A stretch of DNA of 64,000 nt from Variovorax sp. 770b2. Lineage in GTDB: Bacteria; Pseudomonadota; Gammaproteobacteria; Burkholderiales; Burkholderiaceae_C. This document shows, in pieces, positions 32,526-42,250 of the stretch; within the stretch, counting starts at the first letter, position 1; each line of letters starts with the position of its first letter. Location of the stretch: assembly GCF_900115685.1 (NCBI RefSeq), contig NZ_FOXJ01000004.1:189256-253255 (forward strand). The letters run 5' to 3'. The position numbers and the translations under genes are program-made. The notes under the pieces were generated by a model, which worked only from the letters and a program-made list of their open reading frames with translations, did not search any database and was not told where the DNA came from.

Positions 32526-34124
32526 TCACGCCTGCACCGAGCCGACGGCAGATCGGGTATCCCGTCTCGGCGTTTTCTCCGAAGCCCGCAGCTCGCGCTT
32601 GAGAACCTTGCCGATGGCGCTGCGCGGGAGTTCGTCGATGAAGTGCAGGCGTGACAGGCGCTGCGTCTTTCCCAACTGGCCGTTGGTCCATTGCAGCAGC
32701 GCATCCTCCGTGGTGGTGTCGTCCGCGCGGCGCACCACGAAGGCCTCCGGCGTCTCGCCCCATTGCGGGGACGGCACGCCGACCACCGCCACGTCCACCA
32801 CCGCCGCGTGGCCGCGCAGCACGGTCTCCAGATCGCTCGGGTAGATGTTGAAGCCGCCGCTGATGATCATGTCCTTCCTGCGGTCCACCAGGATCAGGAA
32901 GCCGTCGGCATCGAAGCGACCGATATCGCCGGTGCGGATGAAGCGCTGGCCCGCGGCATCGAACCACTCGGCTTCGCGCGTCTTCTCGGGCTGGCGGTGG
33001 TAGCCGGTCATCATGCCCGCCGAACGGCCCACGACCTCGCCGGCCGTCTCCCCGCCGTTGCGCGGCAGCTCGTTGCCTTCCTCGTCGATCAGCCGGATGT
33101 CGCTGCCCGGCGCGGGCTGGCCGACCGTGTGCAGCTTGGCCGGGTGCAGGTGGGCCTCCAGGATGCAGGTCCCGCCGCCCTCGGTCATGCCGTAGTACTC
33201 GACCAGCCCTCCCGGCCAGCGCCTGAGCACGTCGGCCTTGAGCTCGGCGTCGAAGGGGGCGCTGGTGCTGAACTTGAAACGAAACGAGGAGAGGTCATGC
33301 GCGCTGAAGCGCGGGTTCGCCATCAGGCGCTGGTACTGCACCGGCACGAGCATGGTGTGCGTCACGTGGCGCCGCCCGGCCAGCTGCAGGTAGCCTTCCA
33401 CGTCGAACCTGGGCATCAGCACCGCGCAGCCTCCGAACGCGACCGCCTGGAAAAACACCACCAGCGTGGTGTTCGAATAGAGCGGGGTCGACAGCAGCGT
33501 GACGGCGTCGGAGTCGAACTCGTACCTGGCACCGCGCTTCACGTGGGCCCAGCGCATGCCGTGGCCCTGCACGACGCCCTTGGGTTCGCCGGTGGTGCCG
33601 GAGGAATAGATGATGTTGAAGGGCCAGGAGGGCCGTATTTCCACGGGCCTGGGCCGCACACCTTCCGGTGCAAGCCAGTGCGCGAGGCTGCAGCAGATCG
33701 AAGACCCATCGAGCGCGACACGCGCAATCCCCCCGTCCTTGGCGGGACCGGCCACCTCGGCAGTCGACGCATCGGTGAAGAGGATGCGTGCATCGGCATC
33801 CCCGACCATGCGCGACAGGCTTGCCGGCGTGGCGCCGGGGGCCAGCGGCGCGACCACCACGCCCGCGCGCAGTGCACCCAGGAATACCGCCGCGTAGTCC
33901 AGTGACGACGACGCGCAGATGGCGATCGCATCGCCCGCCTCCAGGCCGTCGCGTTGCAGGCCGGCCGCGACGCGGTCCATCAGCGCGTCGAGTGCGCGGT
34001 AGCTCATCGTCTGCTGCGCGTTCGCCAGCGCGGCGGTGTCGGGCGTGTGTTGCGCATGGAGGCGAATCAGGTCGGCGACGCTGCAGAAATCGCGTTCCAT
34101 CGCTTCTTGAACAGAGGCGTGCAT
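32526..34124 (-). CDS. AMP-forming acyl-CoA synthetase
   Basis: An ANL-superfamily acyl-CoA ligase of 532 residues: acid + ATP + CoA to acyl-CoA + AMP + PPi. Motifs: the phosphate loop FNIIYSSGTTGEPKGV, the YYGMTEGGGTC adenine region, RTGDIGRFDADGFLILVDR (ribose Asp and hinge), and ISGGFNIYPSDLE with the C-terminal lysine in PRSAIGKVLKREL. All catalytic elements are intact, unlike the two larger genes that follow it in the same transcript. A Bug receptor gene lies upstream on the same strand, 511 bp away, and may import the acid. Chain length or aromatic preference cannot be told. Confidence 0.92.
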   Translation of the reverse strand: MHASVQEAMERDFCSVADLIRLHAQHTPDTAALANAQQTMSYRALDALMDRVAAGLQRDGLEAGDAIAICASSSLDYAAVFLGALRAGVVVAPLAPGATPASLSRMVGDADARILFTDASTAEVAGPAKDGGIARVALDGSSICCSLAHWLAPEGVRPRPVEIRPSWPFNIIYSSGTTGEPKGVVQGHGMRWAHVKRGARYEFDSDAVTLLSTPLYSNTTLVVFFQAVAFGGCAVLMPRFDVEGYLQLAGRRHVTHTMLVPVQYQRLMANPRFSAHDLSSFRFKFSTSAPFDAELKADVLRRWPGGLVEYYGMTEGGGTCILEAHLHPAKLHTVGQPAPGSDIRLIDEEGNELPRNGGETAGEVVGRSAGMMTGYHRQPEKTREAEWFDAAGQRFIRTGDIGRFDADGFLILVDRRKDMIISGGFNIYPSDLETVLRGHAAVVDVAVVGVPSPQWGETPEAFVVRRADDTTTEDALLQWTNGQLGKTQRLSRLHFIDELPRSAIGKVLKRELRASEKTPRRDTRSAVGSVQA

Positions 34125-34635
34125 GAGGTGGGTCGATCCTTGGATTTACGCGGTCGTGAAGAGGTGCTTGATTGCTGCCGATCTTTGCGCGTGCGTCCTG
34201 GCAAGAAAAGGTGCGGACAGACCGCTTTTCGGTGAGTTCAGGACTGGCAGCGCATGCGAAAGCCGGGTCGATTCGCCGTGGCCCGAAAGCACATCGAAAT
34301 GACCCATTCGCACCTTCGCAGCGAAGTAAGGCCTGCCTACACTCCGGGCCATCGGCTGTCACACCGCAGGCGCATGAAGTACCTTGGGAGAAGGGATGCT
34401 TCAACGGGAAATGGCGAGGAACGGGGAAGGAACAAGGAGGAAGAAAGCGGCCAAGGGCCGCGCTTCGATGCGGCGCTTGCCTTCACCGCGGCAGTCGCTC
34501 GCATCCAGCGGCGCCTCTCGCCGGCAAGGGGAGGCCGAACTGCTGTGCGAGGCATTTCCGCACCGGCATGCAGCCCAGGCTTCCCGTCGCGCATGCCCTC
34601 GATCGCGGCACGCGCAACCTATCCATGTGGCGCGA
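34125..34635. other. non-coding stretch upstream of the ligase operon
   Basis: About 510 bp between the ligase start and the Bug receptor stop. No frame on either strand resembles a protein family and composition is irregular, with purine-rich GGAAGGAACAAGGAGGAAG near 34420-34440. It probably holds the promoter of the ligase operon. Confidence 0.45.
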
Positions 34636-35622
34636 TCAATCGAGTGTCGCGCCGCTGGCCTTGACCACTTGCTGCCACACCGGCATATCCTTCCTGTAGG
34701 CGGCCGCGAACTCCTCCGGACCGCGCGCCACGGGATCCATGCCGAAGGATTCGAACCTGGCCCTGACGTCGGGCAATCTCACCGCCGCGCGCACCTCGTC
34801 GGCGATACGTTGCTGTATGGCCTTCGGCGTCGCCGCAGGCGCCGCGAGACCGATCCAGCCGACGATCCGGAACACATCGTCCTGCAGCCCCTGTTCGGCC
34901 AATGTCGGCACGTTCGGAAAGAAATTCACCCGCGTTTCGCCAGTGATGCCGATCGGCCGCAACTTGCCGGCATCGATGAACGGCTTGGCCTCCGCGATGC
35001 CCACGAACGAGAGCGGGATCTGCCCGCCAACCAGGTCCTGGATCAGCGGCGCTCCGCCCTTGTAGGGCACATGGGTCATGTCCGCATCGAGGACCTTGCT
35101 CAGGTGCGCGCCGGTCAGATGGGCCGACGATCCGATGCCCCACGAGCCGTACGAGAGCTTGCCCTTGTTGGCGGCAAGGTACGTCTTCAGCTCGGCGACA
35201 TTCCTGACCGGTACTTTCTCGTTCACGACCAGCATGATGGGCGCCAACGCGATCTGCGACACCATCATCAGGTCCTTCTGGGGGTCGTACGGCAGTTTCT
35301 TGAACAGAAACTTGTTGATCAGCAGCGACGTCGAAAGCGACACCACCAGCGTATGGCCATCGGGTGCTGCCTTCGCCACCATGTCGGTGCCCACGATGCC
35401 GCTGGCGCCGCCCCTGTTGTCGATGACGATGTTCTGGCCGAGCGCCGGGCGCATCTTCTCGGCCACGATGCGCGCCACCGTGTCGGTCCCGCCACCGGCT
35501 GGATAGGGCACGACCAGCGTGATCGTCCTGACCGGGTAAGTCTGTGCCTGCGTCGCGCCGGCCAGGAAAAATGCCGCGGCCCACAGGCCCCGGCGGATGA
35601 AGTGTGCGCATGGCTTGCTCAT
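34636..35622 (-). CDS. Bug/TctC-family periplasmic solute receptor
   Basis: A 328-residue Bug receptor with a Sec-type signal (RRGLWAAAFFLAGATQAQ, cleavage near residue 24). Family landmarks: TITLVVPYPAGGGTDTVAR, IVIDNRGGASGIVGTDMVAK, LSYGSWGIGSSAHLTGAHL and THVPYKGGAPLIQDLVGGQI. ATG 35622 has a CAAGGAGA ribosome site; the longer frame upstream is not exported-looking. It precedes the acyl-CoA ligase operon on the same strand and is divergent from an AraC gene, so it is probably the capture protein for the acid activated by the ligase. No membrane subunits nearby. Confidence 0.9.
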   Translation of the reverse strand: MSKPCAHFIRRGLWAAAFFLAGATQAQTYPVRTITLVVPYPAGGGTDTVARIVAEKMRPALGQNIVIDNRGGASGIVGTDMVAKAAPDGHTLVVSLSTSLLINKFLFKKLPYDPQKDLMMVSQIALAPIMLVVNEKVPVRNVAELKTYLAANKGKLSYGSWGIGSSAHLTGAHLSKVLDADMTHVPYKGGAPLIQDLVGGQIPLSFVGIAEAKPFIDAGKLRPIGITGETRVNFFPNVPTLAEQGLQDDVFRIVGWIGLAAPAATPKAIQQRIADEVRAAVRLPDVRARFESFGMDPVARGPEEFAAAYRKDMPVWQQVVKASGATLD

Positions 35623-36041
35623 CGATTTGTCTCCTTGTGATCTTCTTGTCATACAAAAGCCGGGAGGAAAAATCTCCTCCCTTCGGTCAAGGCACCAGTC
35701 GCAGGCGATCGGCGCCGGGGCGCCCATCAACTCCAGCGACGGGACACAACCGGGCGCGGCGCCTCCACGCCGTTGCGACAGGAGAGCGCTACGCTTGAGG
35801 TTCCCGTTCCCGATCGTTTCGCAACCGCGGCGATGGGAACAGGTTCGTTGGGGCCGTCTGGCGGTGATTTAGGGACAGTCCGCATAGGCAGCCCAGGGGT
35901 TGGCCACTACCGTGGCGAACACCTGCAAGATCGTTCGGCGTGTCCGCGCTGCGGCCGGCCGCTGTCGCTGCACAAGTGCCGGGGCGCCCGAAGCGAAAGG
36001 CGCCGGTTCATTGCACGTCGTCTGCAGAAGGAAAACATCCC
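35623..36041. promoter_or_regulatory. divergent control region with a leader hairpin
   Basis: About 420 bp between the Bug start and the AraC start. GGGAGGA (35662-35668) and TCCTCCC (35675-35681) form a 7-bp hairpin with an AAAATC loop in the Bug leader, 40 bases upstream of its ATG. The rest shows no gene; promoters for both directions should lie here. Confidence 0.45.
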
Positions 36042-37076
36042 ATGGTGCATTGCCAGCCGCCCGACCTGGAGTCCCGCGTATACACGCCCCAGCGGATCAT
36101 CGCCGTGGTCGGTGTGCTGTCCGAAGACGGCATCGCGGCATCGGAGGCGCTGGCTGGCAGCGGCCTGGACGAGCAGGCGCTCCATCTGCAGGAGACGCGT
36201 GTCTCGTACCGCCAGATAGCCACGGTGTTTCGCAACGCGCTGCGGCTGGCGCCCGACCCGGCCATTGCACTGCGTGCCGGCACGCGCATGCACGTCACCG
36301 CCTTCGGCATCTACGGCTACGCGCTGCTCAGCAGCCCGACGCGTGCCGACGCCATCGACTTCACCGTCAAGAACAGCCGCGCCATGGGGCCGGTCACAGA
36401 TATCGGCTACACCCAGGACGGCGTCACGGAGACCTACAGCTTCGAGGTGCTCCTCACGCCGGATCCGGCCGATGCGCTCTATCGTTTTTCCATCGAGTTC
36501 ACTTTCGCGGCGCACCTGACGGTATCGCGCGATGTGTACGGCGAGCTGTATGGCTACTCGGCGATACGCGTGGCCTATCCGATGCCTGCGCACGCGGATG
36601 CCTACCGGGAGGTGCTGCATTGCCCGGTGCAGTTCGACCAGCCCGTCAACGAGCTTCAGCTGGACATCGCGGCGATCCACCGCATCCCCCGGCTACCCGA
36701 CTCGGTCACCCATGCCATCACGCGCGAGATGTGCCAGCAGTTCCTGCGAGACCTCGTGCAGTCCGACGGCGTTGCATCCACGGTGCGCCGCGTCCTGATC
36801 GAACAGTTGCCATGGCGTTTTCCGAATATCGATTCGATTGCCAGGGAGCTTGCCATGCACCCGCGCACCTTGCGCCGCAAGCTCGAGGCTGAAAGCACGA
36901 GCTATCGGGATCTGCTTGCAGACGTGCGTCGGGGATTGGCAATCGAATATCTGCGCAAGACCCGCATGAGCACCGAGGAGATCTCCAGCCGCCTCGGCTA
37001 CAGCGACGCGGCGAACTTCAGGCATGCCTTTTTGCGCTGGACGGGAAAGACTCCCCATGAATATCGCCGAAGGTGA
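36042..37076 (+). CDS. AraC-family regulator (OruR/ArgR-like architecture)
   Basis: A 344-residue regulator with an N-terminal Arabinose_bd-type sensor domain (RVSYRQIATVFRNALRLAPD, then FGIYGYALLSSPT) and a C-terminal AraC helix-turn-helix pair, including MHPRTLRRKLEAESTSYRDLL and EISSRLGYSDAANFRHAF ending WTGKTPHEYRR. ATG 36042 follows AGAAGGAAA; the 34 residues before it in the frame do not fit the family. It is divergent from the Bug receptor/ligase unit, its most likely target. The sensor type is shared with regulators of amino-acid and fatty-acid use, so an organic acid is the likely inducer. Confidence 0.88.
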   Translation: MVHCQPPDLESRVYTPQRIIAVVGVLSEDGIAASEALAGSGLDEQALHLQETRVSYRQIATVFRNALRLAPDPAIALRAGTRMHVTAFGIYGYALLSSPTRADAIDFTVKNSRAMGPVTDIGYTQDGVTETYSFEVLLTPDPADALYRFSIEFTFAAHLTVSRDVYGELYGYSAIRVAYPMPAHADAYREVLHCPVQFDQPVNELQLDIAAIHRIPRLPDSVTHAITREMCQQFLRDLVQSDGVASTVRRVLIEQLPWRFPNIDSIARELAMHPRTLRRKLEAESTSYRDLLADVRRGLAIEYLRKTRMSTEEISSRLGYSDAANFRHAFLRWTGKTPHEYRRR

Positions 37077-37167
37077 AGAGCGGCATCGAAAGCGAGAGCG
37101 TGGTGCCTGAGCCCTTGCCGCCGCGCGGGAGACATCGGGGAGCCGACGTGCCTCGGCCCGGCGGAGA

Positions 37168-38181
37168 TCAAAGGGGGCGCAATCCCCGCGTCTCGGACGG
37201 CCGCTCCCCAAACCGCGCCCGGTATTGCGCCGCAAAGTGCCCCAGGTGAAGAAAGCCATATTTCTGCGCCACCTCACGCACGCCGCTCCCACCAACACCA
37301 GCCGACGCCTGCAACTCGGCCCGCACCCGGTCGAGTCGCGTCTCCCGCAGAAACTCCATCGGCCCTTGCCCCGCGTGCTGGCGAAACGCCAACTGCAGCG
37401 CACGCGCACTGCACCCGACCTCCCGGCACACATCGGCCAGCGACAGCGGTTCCTCGGCATGCGCCGCCATGTACTCCTGTGCCCGGCGCACCACGCGCGG
37501 CAGCAAGCGGCGTTGGGCGTCCCCGGCAAGAGTCCGCGAGTGGTTATGCCCCGCCGACATCAACAGGCTGGACATCAGATACGCCTCCGCATGCTCAGCC
37601 AACGCGCTGCCAGCCTGCAGCGCATTTCCCGCGTCGAGCGTGAGCCGCAGGTAGTCGATGAAATGCACCAGCGGCGCCAGTGCCGGGTTGTCCAGCGGCA
37701 CGCCGAGGTCGAACACCAGTGCCTGCCCGACGGGCGCCTGAAGCAATGATTCGAGCCGCGAGAGCAATGCCGGGCGGGACAGCTGCACGATCAGGTGCGG
37801 GCTGTCGTCGGCCCAGCGCATCGAGAGCGGTTCGGTGGGCGAGGGCAGCGAAGCGAGGCGGGGCGTGGCGTCCACCTGCTGCGCGCCGCAGCGGATCTCG
37901 GCGCCGCCGCGCAGCGGAATCTGCAGCAGGAAAAAGTCCTGCAGGTAGCCGGGGTCGATCTGTACGCCGGGCCCGTACTGCACGTAGTTGAGGCTTACGT
38001 CCCGGTGCAGCCGCGCGCTGTGGTGGCAGGCATCCAGTTCGGTGCGCGGCCGCAGCATGACCAGCCCGTGCGGGCAGAACACGCGGGCCACGCTTTCGCG
38101 TGCCTCGTCCATGTCGTGGCTCTCGAACAGCCGATAGCGCTGCAGCGGCAGAGGCAACGTGGGGGTCGTGACGGTTTCCAT
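37168..38181 (-). CDS. AraC-family regulator of the monooxygenase cluster
   Basis: A 337-residue AraC/XylS-type regulator. The N-terminal AraC-binding-like domain contains VSLNYVQYGPGVQIDPGY and FFLLQIPLRGGAEIRCG. The C-terminal domain has LSLADVCREVGCSARALQLA as the first helix-turn-helix and VREVAQKYGFLHLGHFAAQY as the second, ending FGERPSETRGL. It resembles activators of aromatic degradation (XylS, AndR, CbdS types). ATG 38181 (METVTTPTLP) gives the family start. Divergent from the SDR-StyA1-StyA2B-hydrolase operon with about 200 bp in between, it is almost certainly its activator; the inducer may be indole, styrene or a product. Confidence 0.9.
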   Translation of the reverse strand: METVTTPTLPLPLQRYRLFESHDMDEARESVARVFCPHGLVMLRPRTELDACHHSARLHRDVSLNYVQYGPGVQIDPGYLQDFFLLQIPLRGGAEIRCGAQQVDATPRLASLPSPTEPLSMRWADDSPHLIVQLSRPALLSRLESLLQAPVGQALVFDLGVPLDNPALAPLVHFIDYLRLTLDAGNALQAGSALAEHAEAYLMSSLLMSAGHNHSRTLAGDAQRRLLPRVVRRAQEYMAAHAEEPLSLADVCREVGCSARALQLAFRQHAGQGPMEFLRETRLDRVRAELQASAGVGGSGVREVAQKYGFLHLGHFAAQYRARFGERPSETRGLRPL

Positions 38182-38388
38182 GGGGCGAAGGCACCCTAGC
38201 AAAAACCATCCCCACCCACAATTCGGGCCACCCCTCGGCAAAAACCTGCGCGCCAGGGACATCGCCTGCGTTTGCGGGACGCTCCAGCGGCCCACCCCCT
38301 CGTAACGTTCGCTCCACAGGCCAGCCAGGCCTGCCTGATCGATCCATCGACCGATCAGCCGATCGACCCACCGAGGAGAGCAAGCGTC

Positions 38389-39180
38389 ATGTTCAAGGGA
38401 CTCGCAGGCAAGAGCGCCATCGTCACCGGCGGCGCCACATTGATAGGCGTGGGGCTGGTGCGCGCGCTGCATGCGGCCGGCGTGAAGGTCGTGGTCGCCG
38501 ACATCGATGCCGACAACGGCCAGGCGCTGGCCGATTCGCTGGGCGCCGGCGTGCGCTTCGTGCGCACCGACATCACCGACGACGCGCAGGTGCAGGCCTG
38601 CGTGGCCGAGGCGGCGGCGCAGCACGGCGGGGTGCACTTTCTGGTCAACCTCGCGTGCTCGTATGTGGACGACGGCTTCAAGTCGCCGCGCGCCGACTGG
38701 CTCACCTCGTTCAACGTGAACGTGGCGAGCGCGGTGGCGATGCTTCAGGCCGCGCATCCGCACATGGTGGCCGCCGGGGGCGGGGCGGTGGTCAATTTCA
38801 CGAGCATTTCCTCGCGCGTGGCGCAGACGGGGCGCTGGCTCTATCCGGTGAGCAAGGCCGCGATGGCGCAGCTCACGCGCAACATGGCGATGGATCTCGC
38901 ACAGGACAACATCCGGGTGAACAGCGTCTCGCCGGGCTGGACCTGGTCGGCCGTGATGGAGCGCCTGAGCGGCGGCGACCGCGCCAAGACCGATCGCGTG
39001 GCCGCGCCCTTTCACCTGCTCGGGCGCGTCGGCGATCCGGACGAGGTGGCGCAGGTGGTGCTGTTCCTGTGCTCGGACCACGCGAGCTTCGTGACCGGTG
39101 CCGACTACGCGGTGGACGGCGGCTATTCCGCCATGGGCCCCGAGCAGGCCGTGCCAGCCATTCCCCTGTTGATGGATTGA
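38389..39180 (+). CDS. SDR oxidoreductase of the monooxygenase cluster
   Basis: A 263-residue short-chain dehydrogenase. The cofactor motif is a variant, TGGATLIGVG (usual TGxxxGIG), and the NNAG motif is replaced by NLACSY. The catalytic Ser, Tyr and Lys are present in FTSISSRVA and LYPVSKAAM, and the C-terminal FVTGADYAVDGGYSAMGPE is classical. ATG 38389 has GAGGAG 13 bases upstream. The leader 38336-38372 is rich in GATCGA repeats. First gene of the operon; in indole-oxidation clusters an SDR oxidises the dihydrodiol or hydroxyindoline product of the monooxygenase, and the same role is inferred here. Confidence 0.88.
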   Translation: MFKGLAGKSAIVTGGATLIGVGLVRALHAAGVKVVVADIDADNGQALADSLGAGVRFVRTDITDDAQVQACVAEAAAQHGGVHFLVNLACSYVDDGFKSPRADWLTSFNVNVASAVAMLQAAHPHMVAAGGGAVVNFTSISSRVAQTGRWLYPVSKAAMAQLTRNMAMDLAQDNIRVNSVSPGWTWSAVMERLSGGDRAKTDRVAAPFHLLGRVGDPDEVAQVVLFLCSDHASFVTGADYAVDGGYSAMGPEQAVPAIPLLMD

Positions 39181-39216
39181 ACAGAGCTCTTAGCGGAGCA
39201 AGAAGGAGCAGATGAA

Positions 39217-40455
39217 ATGAAGCGAATTGCCATCGTCGGCGCGGGCCAGTCGGGCCTGCAATTGGGGCTGGGCCTGCTCGCTGCAGGCTACGAGGTCACG
39301 ATGTTCAGCAACCGCACGGGCGAGGACATCCGCCGCGGCAAGGTGATGTCGAGCCAGTGCATGTTCGACACCTCGCTGCAGATCGAGCGCGACCTGGGCC
39401 TGGACCACTGGGCGAGCATCTGCCCCACGGTGGACGGCATCGGCCTGGCCGTGCCGCACCCTGAGCAGAAGGGCGCCAAGGCCATCGACTGGGCCGCGCG
39501 CCTGAACGCGAGCGCGCAGTCGGTCGACCAGCGCGTGAAGATCCCGGCGTGGATGGATGAATTCCAGAAGAAAGGCGGCGAGCTCGTCTTCAAGGACGCG
39601 GGCATCGACGAGCTGGAGGCCTGCACGCAGAGCCACGACCTCACGCTGCTCGCGAGCGGCAAGGGCGAGATCTCCAGGCTCTTCGAGCGCGATGCGCACA
39701 AGTCGCCCTACGACAAGCCGCAGCGTGCATTGGCGCTGACCTACGTGAAGGGCATGGCGCCGCGCGCGCCGTTCTCGGCGGTGTGCTTCAACCTCATTCC
39801 CGGCGTGGGCGAGTACTTCGTGTTCCCCGCGCTGACGACCACAGGGCCCTGCGAGATCATGGTGTTCGAAGGCGTGCCCGGCGGTCCGATGGATTGCTGG
39901 GCCGACGTGAAGACGCCCGAGGAACACCTCGCGCGCAGCAAGTGGATCCTCGATACCTTCACACCGTGGGAGGCCGAGCGCTGCAAGGACATCGAACTCA
40001 CCGACGACAACGGCATCCTGGCAGGCCGCTTCGCGCCGACGGTGCGCAAGCCCGTGGCAACGCTGCCTTCCGGGCGCAAGGTGCTGGGCCTGGCCGACGT
40101 GGTGGTGCTCAACGACCCGATCACGGGGCAGGGCTCCAACAACGCGGCCAAGTGCGCCGACACGTACCTCAAGAGCATCCTCGCGCGCGGCGACGGCGCG
40201 GCCGATGCGGCCTGGATGCAGCAGACCTTCGACCGCTACTGGTTCGGCTATGCGCAATGGGTCACGCAGTGGACCAACATGCTGCTCGCGCCGCCACCGC
40301 CCCATGTGCTCAACCTGCTCGGCAGTGCCGGCGCGGTGCCGCCGCTGGCGAGCGCGTTTGCCAACGGCTTCGACGATCCGCGCACCTTCTTCCCGTGGTT
40401 CGCGGACGCCGCGGAATCGGAGCGCTACATCGCCACCTGCGCGGCTGTCGCATAA
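39217..40455 (+). CDS. styA1: StyA-type FAD monooxygenase (StyA1/indole monooxygenase)
   Basis: Group E flavoprotein monooxygenase of 412 residues. It uses reduced FAD delivered by a reductase to epoxidise styrene or indole or to oxidise sulfides. The FAD dinucleotide motif IVGAGQSGLQLGLGLL is at the start, followed by VMSSQCMFDTSLQ, SVDQRVKIPAWM, HDLTLLASGKGEISRLF and VVLNDPITGQGSNNAAKC. The next gene encodes a close relative fused to its own flavin reductase; together they match the StyA1/StyA2B two-component systems known from Rhodococcus and Variovorax. No separate styB reductase is present, so reduced FAD should come from StyA2B. An AGAAGGAG site precedes ATG 39217. Confidence 0.92.
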   Translation: MKRIAIVGAGQSGLQLGLGLLAAGYEVTMFSNRTGEDIRRGKVMSSQCMFDTSLQIERDLGLDHWASICPTVDGIGLAVPHPEQKGAKAIDWAARLNASAQSVDQRVKIPAWMDEFQKKGGELVFKDAGIDELEACTQSHDLTLLASGKGEISRLFERDAHKSPYDKPQRALALTYVKGMAPRAPFSAVCFNLIPGVGEYFVFPALTTTGPCEIMVFEGVPGGPMDCWADVKTPEEHLARSKWILDTFTPWEAERCKDIELTDDNGILAGRFAPTVRKPVATLPSGRKVLGLADVVVLNDPITGQGSNNAAKCADTYLKSILARGDGAADAAWMQQTFDRYWFGYAQWVTQWTNMLLAPPPPHVLNLLGSAGAVPPLASAFANGFDDPRTFFPWFADAAESERYIATCAAVA

Positions 40456-40469
40456 CCCGGAGCGAACGC

Positions 40470-42203
40470 ATGAAGCGACGCGTGGCCATCGTCGGCGCCG
40501 GGCAGTCCGGCATGCAGCTGGCGCTCGGCCTGCAGCGTGCGGGGCATGAGGTGACGGTTTTCTCGAACCGTTCGGCGCGGGAGATTCTCGAAGGACCGGT
40601 GATGTCCAGCCAATGCATGTTCGAGACCGCGCTGCAGACCGAGCGCGAGTTGGAACTGGACTGGTGGGCGGACGAATGCCCCGCGATCGACGGCATCGGC
40701 ATCGCGGTGCGCAACCCCGAGGGCGGCAAGGCCATCGAATGGTGCGCGCGACTCGATGGGCCGGCGCAGTCGGTCGACCAGCGCCTCAAGATCCCCGCGT
40801 GGATGGCCGGGTTCGAAGATCGTGGCGGCCGGCTGGTGCTGCAGGACGTGGGGCTCGACGACCTGGAAACCTGCGCGCAGACGCACGACCTCGTGGTCGT
40901 GGCGAGCGGCAAGGGCGAGATCTCGAAACTCTTCGAGCGCGACGACGCGCGCTCCCCTTGCGACCAGCCGCAGCGCGCGCTGGCGCTCACCTACGTGAAA
41001 GGCATGAAGCCGGCCGAGCCGTATGCGCGCGTGTGCTTCAACCTGATTCCCGGCGTGGGCGAGTACTTCGTGTTCCCCGCGCTGACGACGACAGGGCCGT
41101 GCGAGATCATGGTGTTCGAAGGCGTGCCCGGCGGCCCGATGGACTGCTGGGCCGACGTGAAGACGCCCGGGGAACATCTCGCGCGCAGCAAGCAGATTCT
41201 CGAAACCTTCCTGCCGTGGGAGGCCGAGCGCTGCACCCACATCGAACTGACCGACGACCACGGCATCCTCGCGGGCCGCTTCACGCCGACGGTGCGCAAG
41301 CCCGTGGCGACGCTGCCCTCGGGCCGCAAGGTGCTGGGCCTGGCCGATGCGCTGGTGCTCAACGACCCGATCACCGGGCAGGGCGCCAACAACGCGGCCA
41401 AGTGCGCAGACATCTACTTGAAGCGCATCCTCGAGCGTGGCGACGCGCCGTTCGATGCCGCATGGATGCAGGAGACCTTCGACCGCTACTGGGAGGGCTA
41501 TGCACGCTGGGCCACCGACTGGACGAACAGCCTGCTCGCGCCGCCGAAGCCGCACCTGCAAAAGCTGCTGCAAAGCGCGACCCACATGCCCGCGGTGGCG
41601 AGCACCATCGTCAACGGCTTCGACGATCCGCGCATCTTCGCGCCGTGGTGGTTCGATGCCGCCGAGGCCGATCGCTTTCTCGAAGCCCGGGCGCGCGAGG
41701 CAGTCGTGGACCGCTTCGACCGGCGCGACTTCCGCAAGGCGCTCGGCCAGTTCAGCACCGGCGTGACCGTCATCACCACCCGTGCCATCGACGGCCGCCG
41801 CGTGGGCATGACCGCCAACTCGTTCTCCTCGGTCTCGCTCGATCCGCCGCTGGTGCTGTGGAGCCTGGCGCGGCAGGCGCCGAGCGTGGACGATTTCACC
41901 GGCGCCAGCCACTTCGCGATCAATGTGCTCGCGGCGAACCAGCATCACCTGTCGCGGCAGTTCTCCACGCCGCAGGCGGACAAGTTCGCCAGCGTCGGCT
42001 GCTGCGAAGGCACGGCCGGCGTGCCGCTGCTGGACGGCGCCATCGCCCGCTTCGTCTGCCGCAACGTGAAGCAGTACGACGGCGGCGACCATCTCATCTT
42101 CATCGGCGAGGTCGAGCGCTACGATCGCTTGGACGGCGAGCCGCTGGTCTTTCATTCGGGCTACTACCAGGTGACGACGCGACACCCCGAATGCATGCAG
42201 TGA
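40470..42203 (+). CDS. styA2B: StyA2B fusion: monooxygenase plus flavin reductase
   Basis: A 577-residue natural fusion. Residues 1 to about 405 are a second StyA monooxygenase (IVGAGQSGMQLALGLQ, VMSSQCMFETALQ, LNDPITGQGANNAAKC). From about 410 a flavin reductase domain follows (FDRRDFRKALGQFSTGVTVI, GMTANSFSSVSLDPPLVLWS, HFAINVLA, GDHLIFIGEVERY). The monooxygenase half is nearly identical to the upstream StyA1 over long blocks, which indicates tandem duplication followed by fusion. The fusion reduces FAD with NADH and shares it with StyA1. It starts 14 bases after the styA1 stop. Confidence 0.93.
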   Translation: MKRRVAIVGAGQSGMQLALGLQRAGHEVTVFSNRSAREILEGPVMSSQCMFETALQTERELELDWWADECPAIDGIGIAVRNPEGGKAIEWCARLDGPAQSVDQRLKIPAWMAGFEDRGGRLVLQDVGLDDLETCAQTHDLVVVASGKGEISKLFERDDARSPCDQPQRALALTYVKGMKPAEPYARVCFNLIPGVGEYFVFPALTTTGPCEIMVFEGVPGGPMDCWADVKTPGEHLARSKQILETFLPWEAERCTHIELTDDHGILAGRFTPTVRKPVATLPSGRKVLGLADALVLNDPITGQGANNAAKCADIYLKRILERGDAPFDAAWMQETFDRYWEGYARWATDWTNSLLAPPKPHLQKLLQSATHMPAVASTIVNGFDDPRIFAPWWFDAAEADRFLEARAREAVVDRFDRRDFRKALGQFSTGVTVITTRAIDGRRVGMTANSFSSVSLDPPLVLWSLARQAPSVDDFTGASHFAINVLAANQHHLSRQFSTPQADKFASVGCCEGTAGVPLLDGAIARFVCRNVKQYDGGDHLIFIGEVERYDRLDGEPLVFHSGYYQVTTRHPECMQ

Positions 42204-42250
42204 GCACGCCGCCCGCAGCACCACCCCACCTCATCCACGGAGCAGTTCAC

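Noticed and set aside
34172..34699. A 175-codon frame between the ligase and Bug genes
   Set aside because: The predicted protein is low-complexity and basic with no family pattern, and it runs into the Bug gene on the opposite strand.
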